Below, one piece after another: positions 26,414-34,173 of a DNA stretch of 64,000 bases. Where the stretch lies: assembly GCF_036924645.1 (NCBI RefSeq), contig NZ_JAZHRX010000001.1, forward strand, positions 5,421,501-5,485,500, read 5' to 3'. Position 1 is the stretch's first letter; each line of letters begins with the position of its first letter. The notes under the pieces were generated by a model, which saw only the letters and a program-made list of their open reading frames with translations, searched no databases and was not told the DNA's origin. This stretch comes from Bradyrhizobium sp. AZCC 2176. Its GTDB lineage: Bacteria; Pseudomonadota; Alphaproteobacteria; Rhizobiales; Xanthobacteraceae. The position numbers and the translations under genes are program-made.

Positions 26414-27483
26414 CGGATGCGGCCGTTGCAGAGGGCGACCTGATCGCGCGCAAGGAAGGCTCAGTCGGCATTCTCCGCCTGAACCGGCCGAAGGCCATCA
26501 ATGCGGTGACGCTGGAGATGTTCCACGACATTGACAGGGCGCTCGATGCCTTCGAGGCCGATCCTGCCGTCGCCGTGATCCTGCTGGAAGGCGCGGGCGA
26601 GCGTGGCCTTTGCGCCGGCGGCGACATCCGCGCGCTCTGGGAAAGCTCCAAGGTCAAGGGCGATCTCGGCAAGATCTTGTGGCGCGACGAGTACATCCTC
26701 AACGCCCGCATCAAGAAATTCGCGAAACCGTACGTCGCCTTCATGGACGGCATCGTAATGGGCGGCGGCGTCGGCCTGTCGGCGCATTCCAGCCACCGTG
26801 TCGTGACCGAGAAGACAAAACTTGCGATGCCCGAAGTCGGGCTCGGTTTTTTCCCCGATGTCGGCGGCACCTGGCTGTTGTCGCATTCGCCCGGAGAGAT
26901 CGGCACCTATTTTGGATTGACCGGGCAGACCATGAATGGCCCCGACGCGATGCATGCAAAGTTTGCCGATGCGGTGGTGCCGTCGTCAAAACTGCCGGCC
27001 TTGCGTGATGCGTTGACGAAGATAGGGTCCGGCACAACATCGGCGGACATCAGGAAACTGATCGACGGCTTCTCGACCGGAGAGACGGCCGGGCCGGTCG
27101 CCGCGATGCAGACGAAGATAGACGCGTTGTTCTCCCACGATCGCATGGAAGACATTGTCGCGACGCTGCAGCGCGATGGTTCAGACTTCGCGCAGGCGAC
27201 ATTGAAAACGCTGAGCGAGAAGTCGCCGCGCGGCATGGTGGTGACGCTGAAGCTGCTGCGGTTGGCGCGTACGGCCCGCTCGCTGGAAGAGTGCTTGGTA
27301 CGGGAATATCGCGCCGCGCTGGAAGTCTTCGCCAGCGATGATTTCCGCGAGGGCGTGCGCGCCGCCGTGATCGACAAGGACCGCAATCCAAAATGGTCGC
27401 CCGCTAGAATCGAAGACGTGACGCCGGCAATGCTCGCGCCGTATTTCGCCGAGATCGGCGCCCACGAACTGAAATTTCCCTGA
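26410..27483 (+). CDS. 3-Hydroxyisobutyryl-CoA hydrolase (crotonase family)
   Basis: A 357-residue crotonase of the HIBCH subgroup, longer than ordinary hydratases by a C-terminal domain. The oxyanion loops are CAGGDIRALW (68-77) and DGIVMGGGVGLSAHS (113-127). Glu142 and Asp150 in MPEVGLGFFPDVGG match the hydrolase catalytic pair. It hydrolyses 3-hydroxyisobutyryl-CoA to free 3-hydroxyisobutyrate, the substrate of the next gene's product. I chose the ATG overlapping the upstream stop; a longer frame exists without support. The hydratase step that feeds it is not obvious in this cluster and may be supplied by a general crotonase. Confidence 0.9.
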   Translation: MTDAAVAEGDLIARKEGSVGILRLNRPKAINAVTLEMFHDIDRALDAFEADPAVAVILLEGAGERGLCAGGDIRALWESSKVKGDLGKILWRDEYILNARIKKFAKPYVAFMDGIVMGGGVGLSAHSSHRVVTEKTKLAMPEVGLGFFPDVGGTWLLSHSPGEIGTYFGLTGQTMNGPDAMHAKFADAVVPSSKLPALRDALTKIGSGTTSADIRKLIDGFSTGETAGPVAAMQTKIDALFSHDRMEDIVATLQRDGSDFAQATLKTLSEKSPRGMVVTLKLLRLARTARSLEECLVREYRAALEVFASDDFREGVRAAVIDKDRNPKWSPARIEDVTPAMLAPYFAEIGAHELKFP

Positions 27484-27516
27484 TCAGAACAGAAAAAGCT
27501 TAGCGGAGGATTCGAG

Positions 27517-28404
27517 ATGGCAAATATCGCATTCATTGGCCTCGGCAATATGGGCGGCCCGATGGCGGCCAATCTGGTCAAGGCCGGCCACAAGGTCACC
27601 GCGTTCGATCTGGTGGCGGCTTCGCGCGATCAGGCAAAGGCGGACGGGGCCGCCATCGCCGAGAGTTCGGTAGCCTCCGTCAAGGGCGCCGACGTGGTCA
27701 TCACCATGCTGCCGGCGGGCAAGCATGTGCTGTCGGTCTGGAATGAGGTGGTCCCGGCGATGGCCAAGGGCACGCTGATCATCGACTGCTCGACCATCGA
27801 TGTCGAAAGCGCCAAGCAGGCGCATGCGCTGGCCGCCAAAAGCGGCATGCTCTCGGTCGATGCGCCGGTTTCCGGTGGAACCGGCGGCGCCAAGGGCGCG
27901 ACACTAACCTTCATGTGCGGCGGCGACGACAAGGCGTTCGCTGCGGCAAAGCCTGCGCTGGAGAACATGGGCAAGAAGATCGTGCATTGCGGCGGCGCCG
28001 GCGCGGGGCAGGCGGCCAAGATCTGCAACAACATGATCCTGGGCATTTCCATGATCGGGGTTGGGGAAGCTTTTGCGCTCGCCGAAAAACTCGGCCTGTC
28101 GCACCAGGCGCTGTTCGACGTCGCCTCGACCTCCTCAGGCCAATGCTGGGCGCTGACGTCCTATTGCCCGGTGCCCGGCCCGGTGCCGACTTCGCCGGCG
28201 AACAACGGCTACAAGCCCGGATTTGCCTCGGCGCTGATGGTGAAGGACCTCACCCTGGCGCAGGATGCGGCCAACGCCGCTGGAGCCGCGACGCCGCTCG
28301 GCAAGCACGCGCAGGAGATCTACAAGGCCTTCGACGCCGCCGGCCACGGCGGGGTGGATTTTTCCGGTATTATCCAGCACGTTAGGAGCCTCGCCGGGAA
28401 ATAA
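27517..28404 (+). CDS. mmsB: 3-Hydroxyisobutyrate dehydrogenase
   Basis: A 295-residue beta-hydroxyacid dehydrogenase. The Rossmann start FIGLGNMGGPMAANLVKAGH (6-25) binds NAD. The substrate loop is VDAPVSGGTGGAKGATLTFMCGG (114-136). Lys168 in GQAAKICNNMILG is the catalytic lysine with Asn172 nearby. It oxidises 3-hydroxyisobutyrate to methylmalonate semialdehyde, which MmsA then uses. GGAGG precedes the ATG. With the three upstream genes it completes the lower valine pathway. Confidence 0.95.
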   Translation: MANIAFIGLGNMGGPMAANLVKAGHKVTAFDLVAASRDQAKADGAAIAESSVASVKGADVVITMLPAGKHVLSVWNEVVPAMAKGTLIIDCSTIDVESAKQAHALAAKSGMLSVDAPVSGGTGGAKGATLTFMCGGDDKAFAAAKPALENMGKKIVHCGGAGAGQAAKICNNMILGISMIGVGEAFALAEKLGLSHQALFDVASTSSGQCWALTSYCPVPGPVPTSPANNGYKPGFASALMVKDLTLAQDAANAAGAATPLGKHAQEIYKAFDAAGHGGVDFSGIIQHVRSLAGK

Positions 28405-28414
28405 CGGAGACCTG

Positions 28415-30142
28415 ATGACCACCTTCCAGGAAGCGCGCGCCTTTCTGCTCAAGCATCGCACCGATTACGATGCGGCAGTAAAAGGATTTCGCTGGCCCGA
28501 TCCGGTTCCGTTCAACTGGGCGCTCGACTGGTTCGATGCGGAACTTGCTGCGAATGCCGACAGTCGCGACCGTCCGGCACTCTGGATCGTCGATCCCGGC
28601 GACAAGGAGACAAAACTCTCCTTCGCGACGCTGTCGCGCCGATCCAACCAGGTCGCGAACTTCCTGCGCGCGCAGGGGCTGAAGCGCGGCGATCATTTGT
28701 TGCTGCTGCTCGGCAACGTCGTGCCGCTGTGGGAGACCATGCTGGCGGCGATGAAGCTCGGCGTCGTCGTGATTCCCGCGACCACGCTGCTCACCCCTGA
28801 CGAATTGCGCGACCGGCTCGATCGGGGCAGGGCGCGGGCGGTGGTCGCCTCGCAGGATCAGGTCGCAAAATTTGCAGGCCTTGGCGGCGGACTGGCGCGT
28901 ATCGTGGTCGGCGCGACGTCCCAGCATGATGGCTGGCGCGCGTTCGAGGAGTCCGCCAACGCCTCCCACGACTTTACGGCTGATGGACCGACCAATGCCG
29001 ACGACCCGATGCTGCTCTATTTTACCTCGGGCACCACGGCAAAACCAAAACTCGTGCGGCACAGCCAGCGCAGCTATCCGGTAGGCCATCTGTCGACGAT
29101 GTTCTGGCTCGGCCTGCAGCCGGGCGACGTGCACCTCAACATTTCATCGCCGGGCTGGGCCAAGCATGCCTGGAGCTGCTTCTTCGCGCCGTGGAATGCG
29201 GGGGCGACCGTGTTCGTGGTCAACCAGCCGCGCTTCGACGCCAAGGCGCTGCTCGCGACCGTCGGCCGCTGCGGCGTCACCACGCTATGCGCGCCGCCGA
29301 CGGTGTGGCGGCTGTTCATTCAGGAGAAACTCGCGGATTTCAAGGTCAGCCTGCGCGAGGTCTGCGGCGCCGGCGAGCCGCTCAACCCCGAAGTGATCGA
29401 TCAGGTGAAGACGGCGTGGGGCCTCACCATCCGCGACGGCTATGGCCAGACCGAGACCGCGGCGCTGGCCGGCAACTCGCCGGGACAGAAGGTCAAGGTC
29501 GGCTCGATGGGTCGCCCGTTGCCGGGCTACCGGGTGCGGATCACCGACAATGACGGCCACGTCACCAAGGAGGGCGAGGTGACGCTGGTGCTCGGCGTTG
29601 ACCGGCCCGCAGGCCTGATGCAGGGCTATCAGGGCGACGACGGCAAATTGAGCGGCGCGGACGGCGACCTCTACCGCTCGGGCGATGTGGTGTTTGCCGA
29701 CGACGAGGGCTACCTGACGTTCGTCGGCCGCTCCGACGACGTCTTCAAATCATCCGACTACCGCATCAGCCCGTTCGAACTTGAGAGCGTGCTGCTGGAA
29801 CATGAGCAGGTCGCGGAAGCCGCTGTCGTCCCGAGCCCCGATCCTATCCGGCTCGCGATTCCCAAGGCCTATGTGCTGCTGGTGTCGGGCGTCGAACGCA
29901 CGCCGGAGACCGCCTTATCGATCTTCAAGCATCTGCACACCCGGCTTGCCCCCTTCAAGCGCATTCGCAAGATCGAATTGGTGACGGAACTGCCCAAGAC
30001 AATTTCCGGAAAGATCCGCCGCGTGCAGTTGCGTCGGCTCGAACATGATAATGACCGCAGTGACGCGCTGCGCGGCGCGGAGTTCCGCGAAGAAGAATTC
30101 CCGGAGCTGCAGAAAGTGCGGACTGCCGGGTTGGAGAGCTGA
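28415..30142 (+). CDS. Acyl-CoA synthetase (AMP-forming, acetoacetyl/medium-chain-like)
   Basis: A 575-residue member of the ANL superfamily. The P-loop is LYFTSGTTAKPK (201-212), the A5-type motif DGYGQTET (341-348), the hinge D-L-Y-R-S-G-D near 418-424, and the C-terminal lysine is Lys533 in TISGKIRRVQ. It forms an acyl-adenylate and then acyl-CoA. Only 10 bases separate it from mmsB, so it belongs to the same transcript and may activate an exogenous short or branched acid (isobutyrate-like), though related enzymes take medium-chain acids. I chose the ATG after GGAGA rather than longer frames. Confidence 0.9.
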   Translation: MTTFQEARAFLLKHRTDYDAAVKGFRWPDPVPFNWALDWFDAELAANADSRDRPALWIVDPGDKETKLSFATLSRRSNQVANFLRAQGLKRGDHLLLLLGNVVPLWETMLAAMKLGVVVIPATTLLTPDELRDRLDRGRARAVVASQDQVAKFAGLGGGLARIVVGATSQHDGWRAFEESANASHDFTADGPTNADDPMLLYFTSGTTAKPKLVRHSQRSYPVGHLSTMFWLGLQPGDVHLNISSPGWAKHAWSCFFAPWNAGATVFVVNQPRFDAKALLATVGRCGVTTLCAPPTVWRLFIQEKLADFKVSLREVCGAGEPLNPEVIDQVKTAWGLTIRDGYGQTETAALAGNSPGQKVKVGSMGRPLPGYRVRITDNDGHVTKEGEVTLVLGVDRPAGLMQGYQGDDGKLSGADGDLYRSGDVVFADDEGYLTFVGRSDDVFKSSDYRISPFELESVLLEHEQVAEAAVVPSPDPIRLAIPKAYVLLVSGVERTPETALSIFKHLHTRLAPFKRIRKIELVTELPKTISGKIRRVQLRRLEHDNDRSDALRGAEFREEEFPELQKVRTAGLES

Positions 30143-30145
30143 TCA

Positions 30146-30625
30146 ATGAATGAAGTCTGGAAGAAGCCGCCGGTCTCCTTTGAGGCCTATCAGGCCATGG
30201 TCGGCAAGGAGATCGGCGTGTCGTCGTGGCACCTGATCGACCAGAGGCGGATCAACGTCTATGCCGACGTGATCGAGGACCATCAGTTCATCCATGTCGA
30301 TCCTGAAAGGGCAAAGAAGGAAACCGCGTTCGGCAACACCATCGCGCACGGCTTCCTCACGATGTCGCTGATGAGCATCATGTCCTACGAGGTGATGCCG
30401 GTCATCGAGGGCACCGCGATGGGTGTGAACTACGGGTTCGACAAATTGCGCTTCCTCTCGCCGGTGCGGGCGGGCTCGCGGGTGCGCGGCCGGTTTACGC
30501 TCGCCGAAGCCAAGCTGCGCAAGCCGAAAGAGCTGCAGTCGCGCACCAATGTCACCGTCGAGATCGAGGGCGAGGATAGGCCCGCGCTGGTCGCCGACTG
30601 GATCGGGCTGATCTATTTCAGTTGA
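30146..30625 (+). CDS. MaoC-like (R)-hydratase/dehydratase
   Basis: A 159-residue single hotdog domain. Residues 38-50 (VYADVIEDHQFIH) hold the Asp45/His50 pair that matches the catalytic D-x4-H of (R)-specific enoyl-CoA hydratases; the IAHGFLTMSL segment follows, with the usual H-G-F/M-L pattern. It would hydrate enoyl-CoA to 3-hydroxyacyl-CoA or act in reverse. It begins three bases after the acyl-CoA synthetase stop, with GGAGAG as ribosome site. Confidence 0.9.
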   Translation: MNEVWKKPPVSFEAYQAMVGKEIGVSSWHLIDQRRINVYADVIEDHQFIHVDPERAKKETAFGNTIAHGFLTMSLMSIMSYEVMPVIEGTAMGVNYGFDKLRFLSPVRAGSRVRGRFTLAEAKLRKPKELQSRTNVTVEIEGEDRPALVADWIGLIYFS

Positions 30626-30635
30626 CCTCTCATTC

Positions 30636-30724
30636 GTCGCTGCCGGGCTTGACCCGGCCATCCATCGCTGCTCAAAAAAGCTCTTCAATTTGATGGATGC
30701 CCGGGGCAAGCCCGGGCATGACGA
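30636..30724. repeat. Inverted repeat, CCGGGCTTGACCCGG family
   Basis: Two nested hairpins: GCCGGGCTTGACCCGGC at 30642-30658 and GCCCGGGGCAAGCCCGGGC at 30699-30717, joined by CATCCATC/GATGGATG arms that pair with each other. The same family recurs in this window at 31682-31712 and 37453-37532. It interrupts the operon between the MaoC gene and the SDR gene. Confidence 0.7.
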
Positions 30725-30743
30725 GAATCCGGGAATTCCACTC

Positions 30744-31661
30744 ATGGCAATCAGGTTTGACGGACGCGTCGCTATCGTCACCGGCGCGGGCAATGGTCTG
30801 GGACGGGCGCATGCGCTGGGGCTGGCGAGCCGCGGCGCCAAGGTGGTGGTGAATGATTTTGGCGGTGCGCGCGACGGCACCGGCGGCTCGTTGTCGCCGG
30901 CCGAAGCCGTGGTCGAGGAAATCCGCAAAGCCGGCGGCACCGCGATGGCCGATGGCGCCGACGTCTCGAAGTTCGGACAAGTCACGGCGATGGTCGAGCG
31001 GGCTACGAAGGAGTGGGGCAGCGTCGATCTGCTGTGCGCCAATGCCGGCATTCTGCGCGACAAGTCATTCGCAAAAATGGACATAGCCGACTTTGCCAAG
31101 GTGCTCGACGTGCATCTTGTCGGCACTTTTTACTGCTGCAAGGCGGTATGGGAGGGCATGCGCGAGCGGAATTATGGCCGCATCGTGCTGACGACCTCGT
31201 CGTCGGGTCTGTTCGGTAATTTCGGCCAGGCCAATTACGGCGCGGCCAAAGCCGGCATGGTCGGCCTGATGAACGTACTGGCCGAGGAGGGCCGCAAGAA
31301 CAACGTCCGCGTCAACACGATCTCGCCGACCGCGGCGACCCGGATGACGGAAGAACTGCTGCCGCCGCAGGCGCTCGCCCTGATGCGCCCCGAGGCGATC
31401 ACGCCGGCTGTGGAATTCTTGCTCAGCGAGGACGCGCCGACCCGCACCATCATGGGCGCGGGGGCCGGCTCTTTCGCGGTGATCAAGATCATCGAGACCG
31501 AGGGCATCAACTTAGCCCAGTCCGACTGGACGCCGGATGCGATTGCCGCGCGTTTCGCCGAGATCGACGATGTGTCGAAAGCCAGGGCGCTGCAGGGCGC
31601 GTTCGAGCAGACGCAGAAGTATGTCGCCCAGGCTGCGGCGCGGGCGGGGATCAAGCTGTAA
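30744..31661 (+). CDS. SDR, (3R)-hydroxyacyl-CoA dehydrogenase-like
   Basis: A 305-residue short-chain dehydrogenase. It has the cofactor loop TGAGNGLGRAHA (13-24), NDFGGARDGTGG (37-48), the N-A-G motif at 100-102, and the catalytic Ser/Tyr/Lys (Ser152-154 region, Tyr165, Lys169 in NYGAAKAG). The NDFGG insert and length match the dehydrogenase domain of the peroxisomal-type multifunctional enzyme, which acts on (3R)-hydroxyacyl-CoA. That fits the MaoC hydratase encoded just upstream. I chose the ATG at 30744 because the protein then begins directly at the Rossmann strand. Confidence 0.9.
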   Translation: MAIRFDGRVAIVTGAGNGLGRAHALGLASRGAKVVVNDFGGARDGTGGSLSPAEAVVEEIRKAGGTAMADGADVSKFGQVTAMVERATKEWGSVDLLCANAGILRDKSFAKMDIADFAKVLDVHLVGTFYCCKAVWEGMRERNYGRIVLTTSSSGLFGNFGQANYGAAKAGMVGLMNVLAEEGRKNNVRVNTISPTAATRMTEELLPPQALALMRPEAITPAVEFLLSEDAPTRTIMGAGAGSFAVIKIIETEGINLAQSDWTPDAIAARFAEIDDVSKARALQGAFEQTQKYVAQAAARAGIKL

Positions 31662-31681
31662 GCGCGCTTCGCACTCTCCGC

Positions 31682-31712
31682 CGTCATGGCCGGGTCAAGC
31701 CCGGGCATGACG
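31682..31712. repeat. Short palindrome, CGTCATGGCCGGG family
   Basis: CGTCATGGCCGGG and CCCGGGCATGACG form arms around TCAAG. It is a single short copy of the family seen at 30636-30724 and 37453-37532. Confidence 0.6.
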
Positions 31713-31751
31713 ACTGTTATTGTGGCAGCCAATCTGGCCTACACTCCCGCC

Positions 31752-32987
31752 ATGTCTACAACGTCACAACACGTCGCCATCATCGGCGCCGGCCCCGCCG
31801 GCCTGATGGCGGCCGAAGTGCTCGCGCAGGGCGGTGCTTATGTCACCGTCTACGACGCGATGGCCGCCGCCGGCCGCAAGTTCCTGATGGCGGGAAGAGG
31901 CGGGCTGAACCTCACGCACAGCGAGCCATTGCCGCAATTCCTCGCGCGGTACCGCGAGGCGGTGCCGCATCTGAAAGCTGCGATCGAAGCGTTCCCGCCG
32001 AGCGCCTTGCGTGACTGGAGCGAAGCGCTGGGGCAGGAAACATTTGTCGGCTCCAGCGGTCGCGTCTTCCCGAAAGCCTTCAAGGCCTCACCATTGCTGC
32101 GCGCATGGCTGCGGCGGCTGGACTCGAGGGGCGCAAGACTGGCGCTGCATCACCGCTGGACCGGCTGGGATGAGCAGGGCCGTCTGCATTTTCAAGCGCC
32201 GGATGGACCGCAAGTCTTCGCGACGGGCGCGACCGTACTAGCCCTTGGCGGTGCAAGCTGGCCGCGGTTGGGTTCGGATGGCGCGTGGGCGGAGACACTC
32301 GCCGCCAAAGGGGTGAAGATATCGCCGCTGCAACCGGCCAATTGCGGCTTTACGATTGCCTGGTCGGATATCTTTCGCGATCGATTCGAAGGTCAGCCGC
32401 TCAAGGGCGTGACGCTCATCTTTGGTGAGCATAGCGTGCGCGGTGAAGCCGTCGTGACGCGCTCCGGCATCGAAGGCGGCGCGATCTATGCGCTGTCGGC
32501 CGAGTTGCGCGAGGCGATCGATCGGTCGGGACAAGCAACACTGCGCATTGCGCTGCGACCCGATCTCGATATGAACGAGTTGATCGCGAGGGTTTCTGCG
32601 CCGAGGGGTAAGCAATCCCAGTCCAACTTCCTGCGCAAAGCCGCAAATCTTTCCCCGGTCGCAATCGGCTTGTTGCACGAGGCAGCCAAGGCATCCGGCG
32701 CTTCCCTTGCGTCGCTGTCGCCGACGGGCCTCGCTAGCCTGATCAATGCCGCCCCGATCAAACTCACTGGCGTTGCACCGATCGCACGGGCGATCTCGAC
32801 CGCGGGCGGAATTGCGTTCAGTGAAATCGACGGTGACTTCATGCTCCGCCGTTTATCCGGCGTGTTCGCGGCGGGCGAGATGCTGGACTGGGAAGCGCCG
32901 ACCGGCGGCTATCTGTTGCAGGCGTCGTTTGCGACGGGAGCGGCGGCCGGGCACGGCGCGTTGAAGTGGCTAAACCGAAAAATCTAA
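31752..32987 (+). CDS. NAD(P)/FAD-dependent flavoprotein (HI0933/TIGR03862 type)
   Basis: A 411-residue flavoprotein. The N-terminal GAGPAGLMAAEVLAQGG (13-29) binds ADP; AAGRKFLMAGRGGLNLTHSE (about 38-57) is the conserved motif of the HI0933-like family; GRVFPKAFKASPLLR follows. The C-terminal AGEMLDWEAPTGGYLLQASFATG closes the flavin site. The family is BaiN/YhiN-like with poorly known substrates. I chose the ATG directly before the Rossmann strand; a start 22 codons upstream lies in repeat-derived DNA. It stands between two intergenic repeats and is convergent with the PLP enzyme. Confidence 0.88.
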   Translation: MSTTSQHVAIIGAGPAGLMAAEVLAQGGAYVTVYDAMAAAGRKFLMAGRGGLNLTHSEPLPQFLARYREAVPHLKAAIEAFPPSALRDWSEALGQETFVGSSGRVFPKAFKASPLLRAWLRRLDSRGARLALHHRWTGWDEQGRLHFQAPDGPQVFATGATVLALGGASWPRLGSDGAWAETLAAKGVKISPLQPANCGFTIAWSDIFRDRFEGQPLKGVTLIFGEHSVRGEAVVTRSGIEGGAIYALSAELREAIDRSGQATLRIALRPDLDMNELIARVSAPRGKQSQSNFLRKAANLSPVAIGLLHEAAKASGASLASLSPTGLASLINAAPIKLTGVAPIARAISTAGGIAFSEIDGDFMLRRLSGVFAAGEMLDWEAPTGGYLLQASFATGAAAGHGALKWLNRKI

Positions 32988-32990
32988 CCC

Positions 32991-33073
32991 CGTCATTGCG
33001 AGCGAAGCGAAGCAATCCATTGTCGCCGCGACGAAGCATCGATTGCTTCGTCGCTTCGCTCCTCGCAATGACG
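32991..33073. repeat. Inverted repeat, CGTCATTGCGAGCGAAGC family
   Basis: CGTCATTGCGAGCGAAGCGA at 32991-33010 pairs with TCGCTTCGCTCCTCGCAATGACG ending at 33073, with one extra base. AAGCAATCCAT and the internal GATTGCTT extend the stem. A second, partial copy lies at 48791-48844. It separates two convergent genes. Confidence 0.75.
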
Positions 33074-33087
33074 GCGGGATGTCGGCG

Positions 33088-34170
33088 CTACCGCAACTTC
33101 CCCCGCGCCGCGACCGGCAGCGTGCCGATGATCTGCTCGCCGCGCACCATCACCACTTCGTCCATCATGTTGACGACGACGCAGACGTGGTTGGGCACGA
33201 TCCGCACGACGTCGCCGACGACTGGCCGCGTGTTGCTGCGGGCCAGATCGAGGAAGCCGTGCTCTTCCGCAAAGCGCGCGATCTTGGCTTCGGGGTGTTC
33301 CAGAATCAGCCCGTAACCGTCGAGCCCGCCGCCGGGATCCGAGGTTAGCGTTTTCGAGCCGGCGTCAAGGATGCCGCGGTCCGGGCCGGCGCGGCTGACC
33401 ACGGTGGAATAGATGTTGAGCGCGCAATCGTCCCAACTGGCGACGCCGGCGGCGACCTGCATGCGGTCGTTGTAGATGTAGGTGCCGGGACGATGCTCGG
33501 TCGCGCCCTTGAGCTTGCCGAGGTTTTTTAGGTTCGGCGAGCCGCCGGTCGAGACCATCGCCGCATCGAGCCCGTGCGTGCGAATGCCGGCCAGCGCCTC
33601 GTCGTAAAACTTCTGCGCCTCGGCCCAGCCGGTCTCGGTTGGGTACAGCATGAAGCCCGCAAACTGCAGCCCCTGGGAGGCTGCGATCTCACGGGCCAGC
33701 GCAATCGCTTCGCCCGGTGTTTCGACGCCGGCGCGCTTGCGCCCGGTGTCGCACTCGACCACAACCGACAGCGGGCGTCCCGACGCGGCGGCGGCCTGCG
33801 GCAGGCCCGCGATCACGGTCGAATTGTCGGCGGCGACCGTCATGTTGGCCTTGGCCTGCAGCGCGGCGAGGCGGGCCATTTTCTCCTCGCCGATCAGATT
33901 GTAGCTGATCAGGATGTCGTCGATGCCGGCTTCCGCCATCACTTCGGCCTCGCCGAGCTTCTGGCAGGTGATGCCCTTGGCGCCGGCTGCGACCTGCATC
34001 TGCGCCAGCAAGGGACTCTTGTGGGTCTTGATGTGCGGTCGGTTGGCGACGCCGGCCGTGTCGCAGGCCATCTGGATCCGCGCGATATTGCGCTCGACAC
34101 GGTCCAGGTCGATCACGGCGCAGGGCGTGCCGTATTCACGGGCGATCTTGGCGGCGAGGGGGGTGGTCAT
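33088..34170 (-). CDS. D-threonine aldolase/D-serine dehydratase-like PLP enzyme
   Basis: A 360-residue fold-type III PLP enzyme. Lys48 in RPHIKTHKS is the cofactor lysine; STGGSPN (about 219-225) holds phosphate; the C-terminal NHVCVVVN supplies the His and Cys that bind the divalent metal in D-threonine aldolases and eukaryotic-type D-serine dehydratases. It should cleave or dehydrate a D-3-hydroxy amino acid. The exact substrate cannot be told. It is the third gene of a tight minus-strand trio, three bases behind the ABC-F gene. Confidence 0.88.
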   Translation of the reverse strand: MTTPLAAKIAREYGTPCAVIDLDRVERNIARIQMACDTAGVANRPHIKTHKSPLLAQMQVAAGAKGITCQKLGEAEVMAEAGIDDILISYNLIGEEKMARLAALQAKANMTVAADNSTVIAGLPQAAAASGRPLSVVVECDTGRKRAGVETPGEAIALAREIAASQGLQFAGFMLYPTETGWAEAQKFYDEALAGIRTHGLDAAMVSTGGSPNLKNLGKLKGATEHRPGTYIYNDRMQVAAGVASWDDCALNIYSTVVSRAGPDRGILDAGSKTLTSDPGGGLDGYGLILEHPEAKIARFAEEHGFLDLARSNTRPVVGDVVRIVPNHVCVVVNMMDEVVMVRGEQIIGTLPVAARGKLR

Positions 34171-34173
34171 GGA

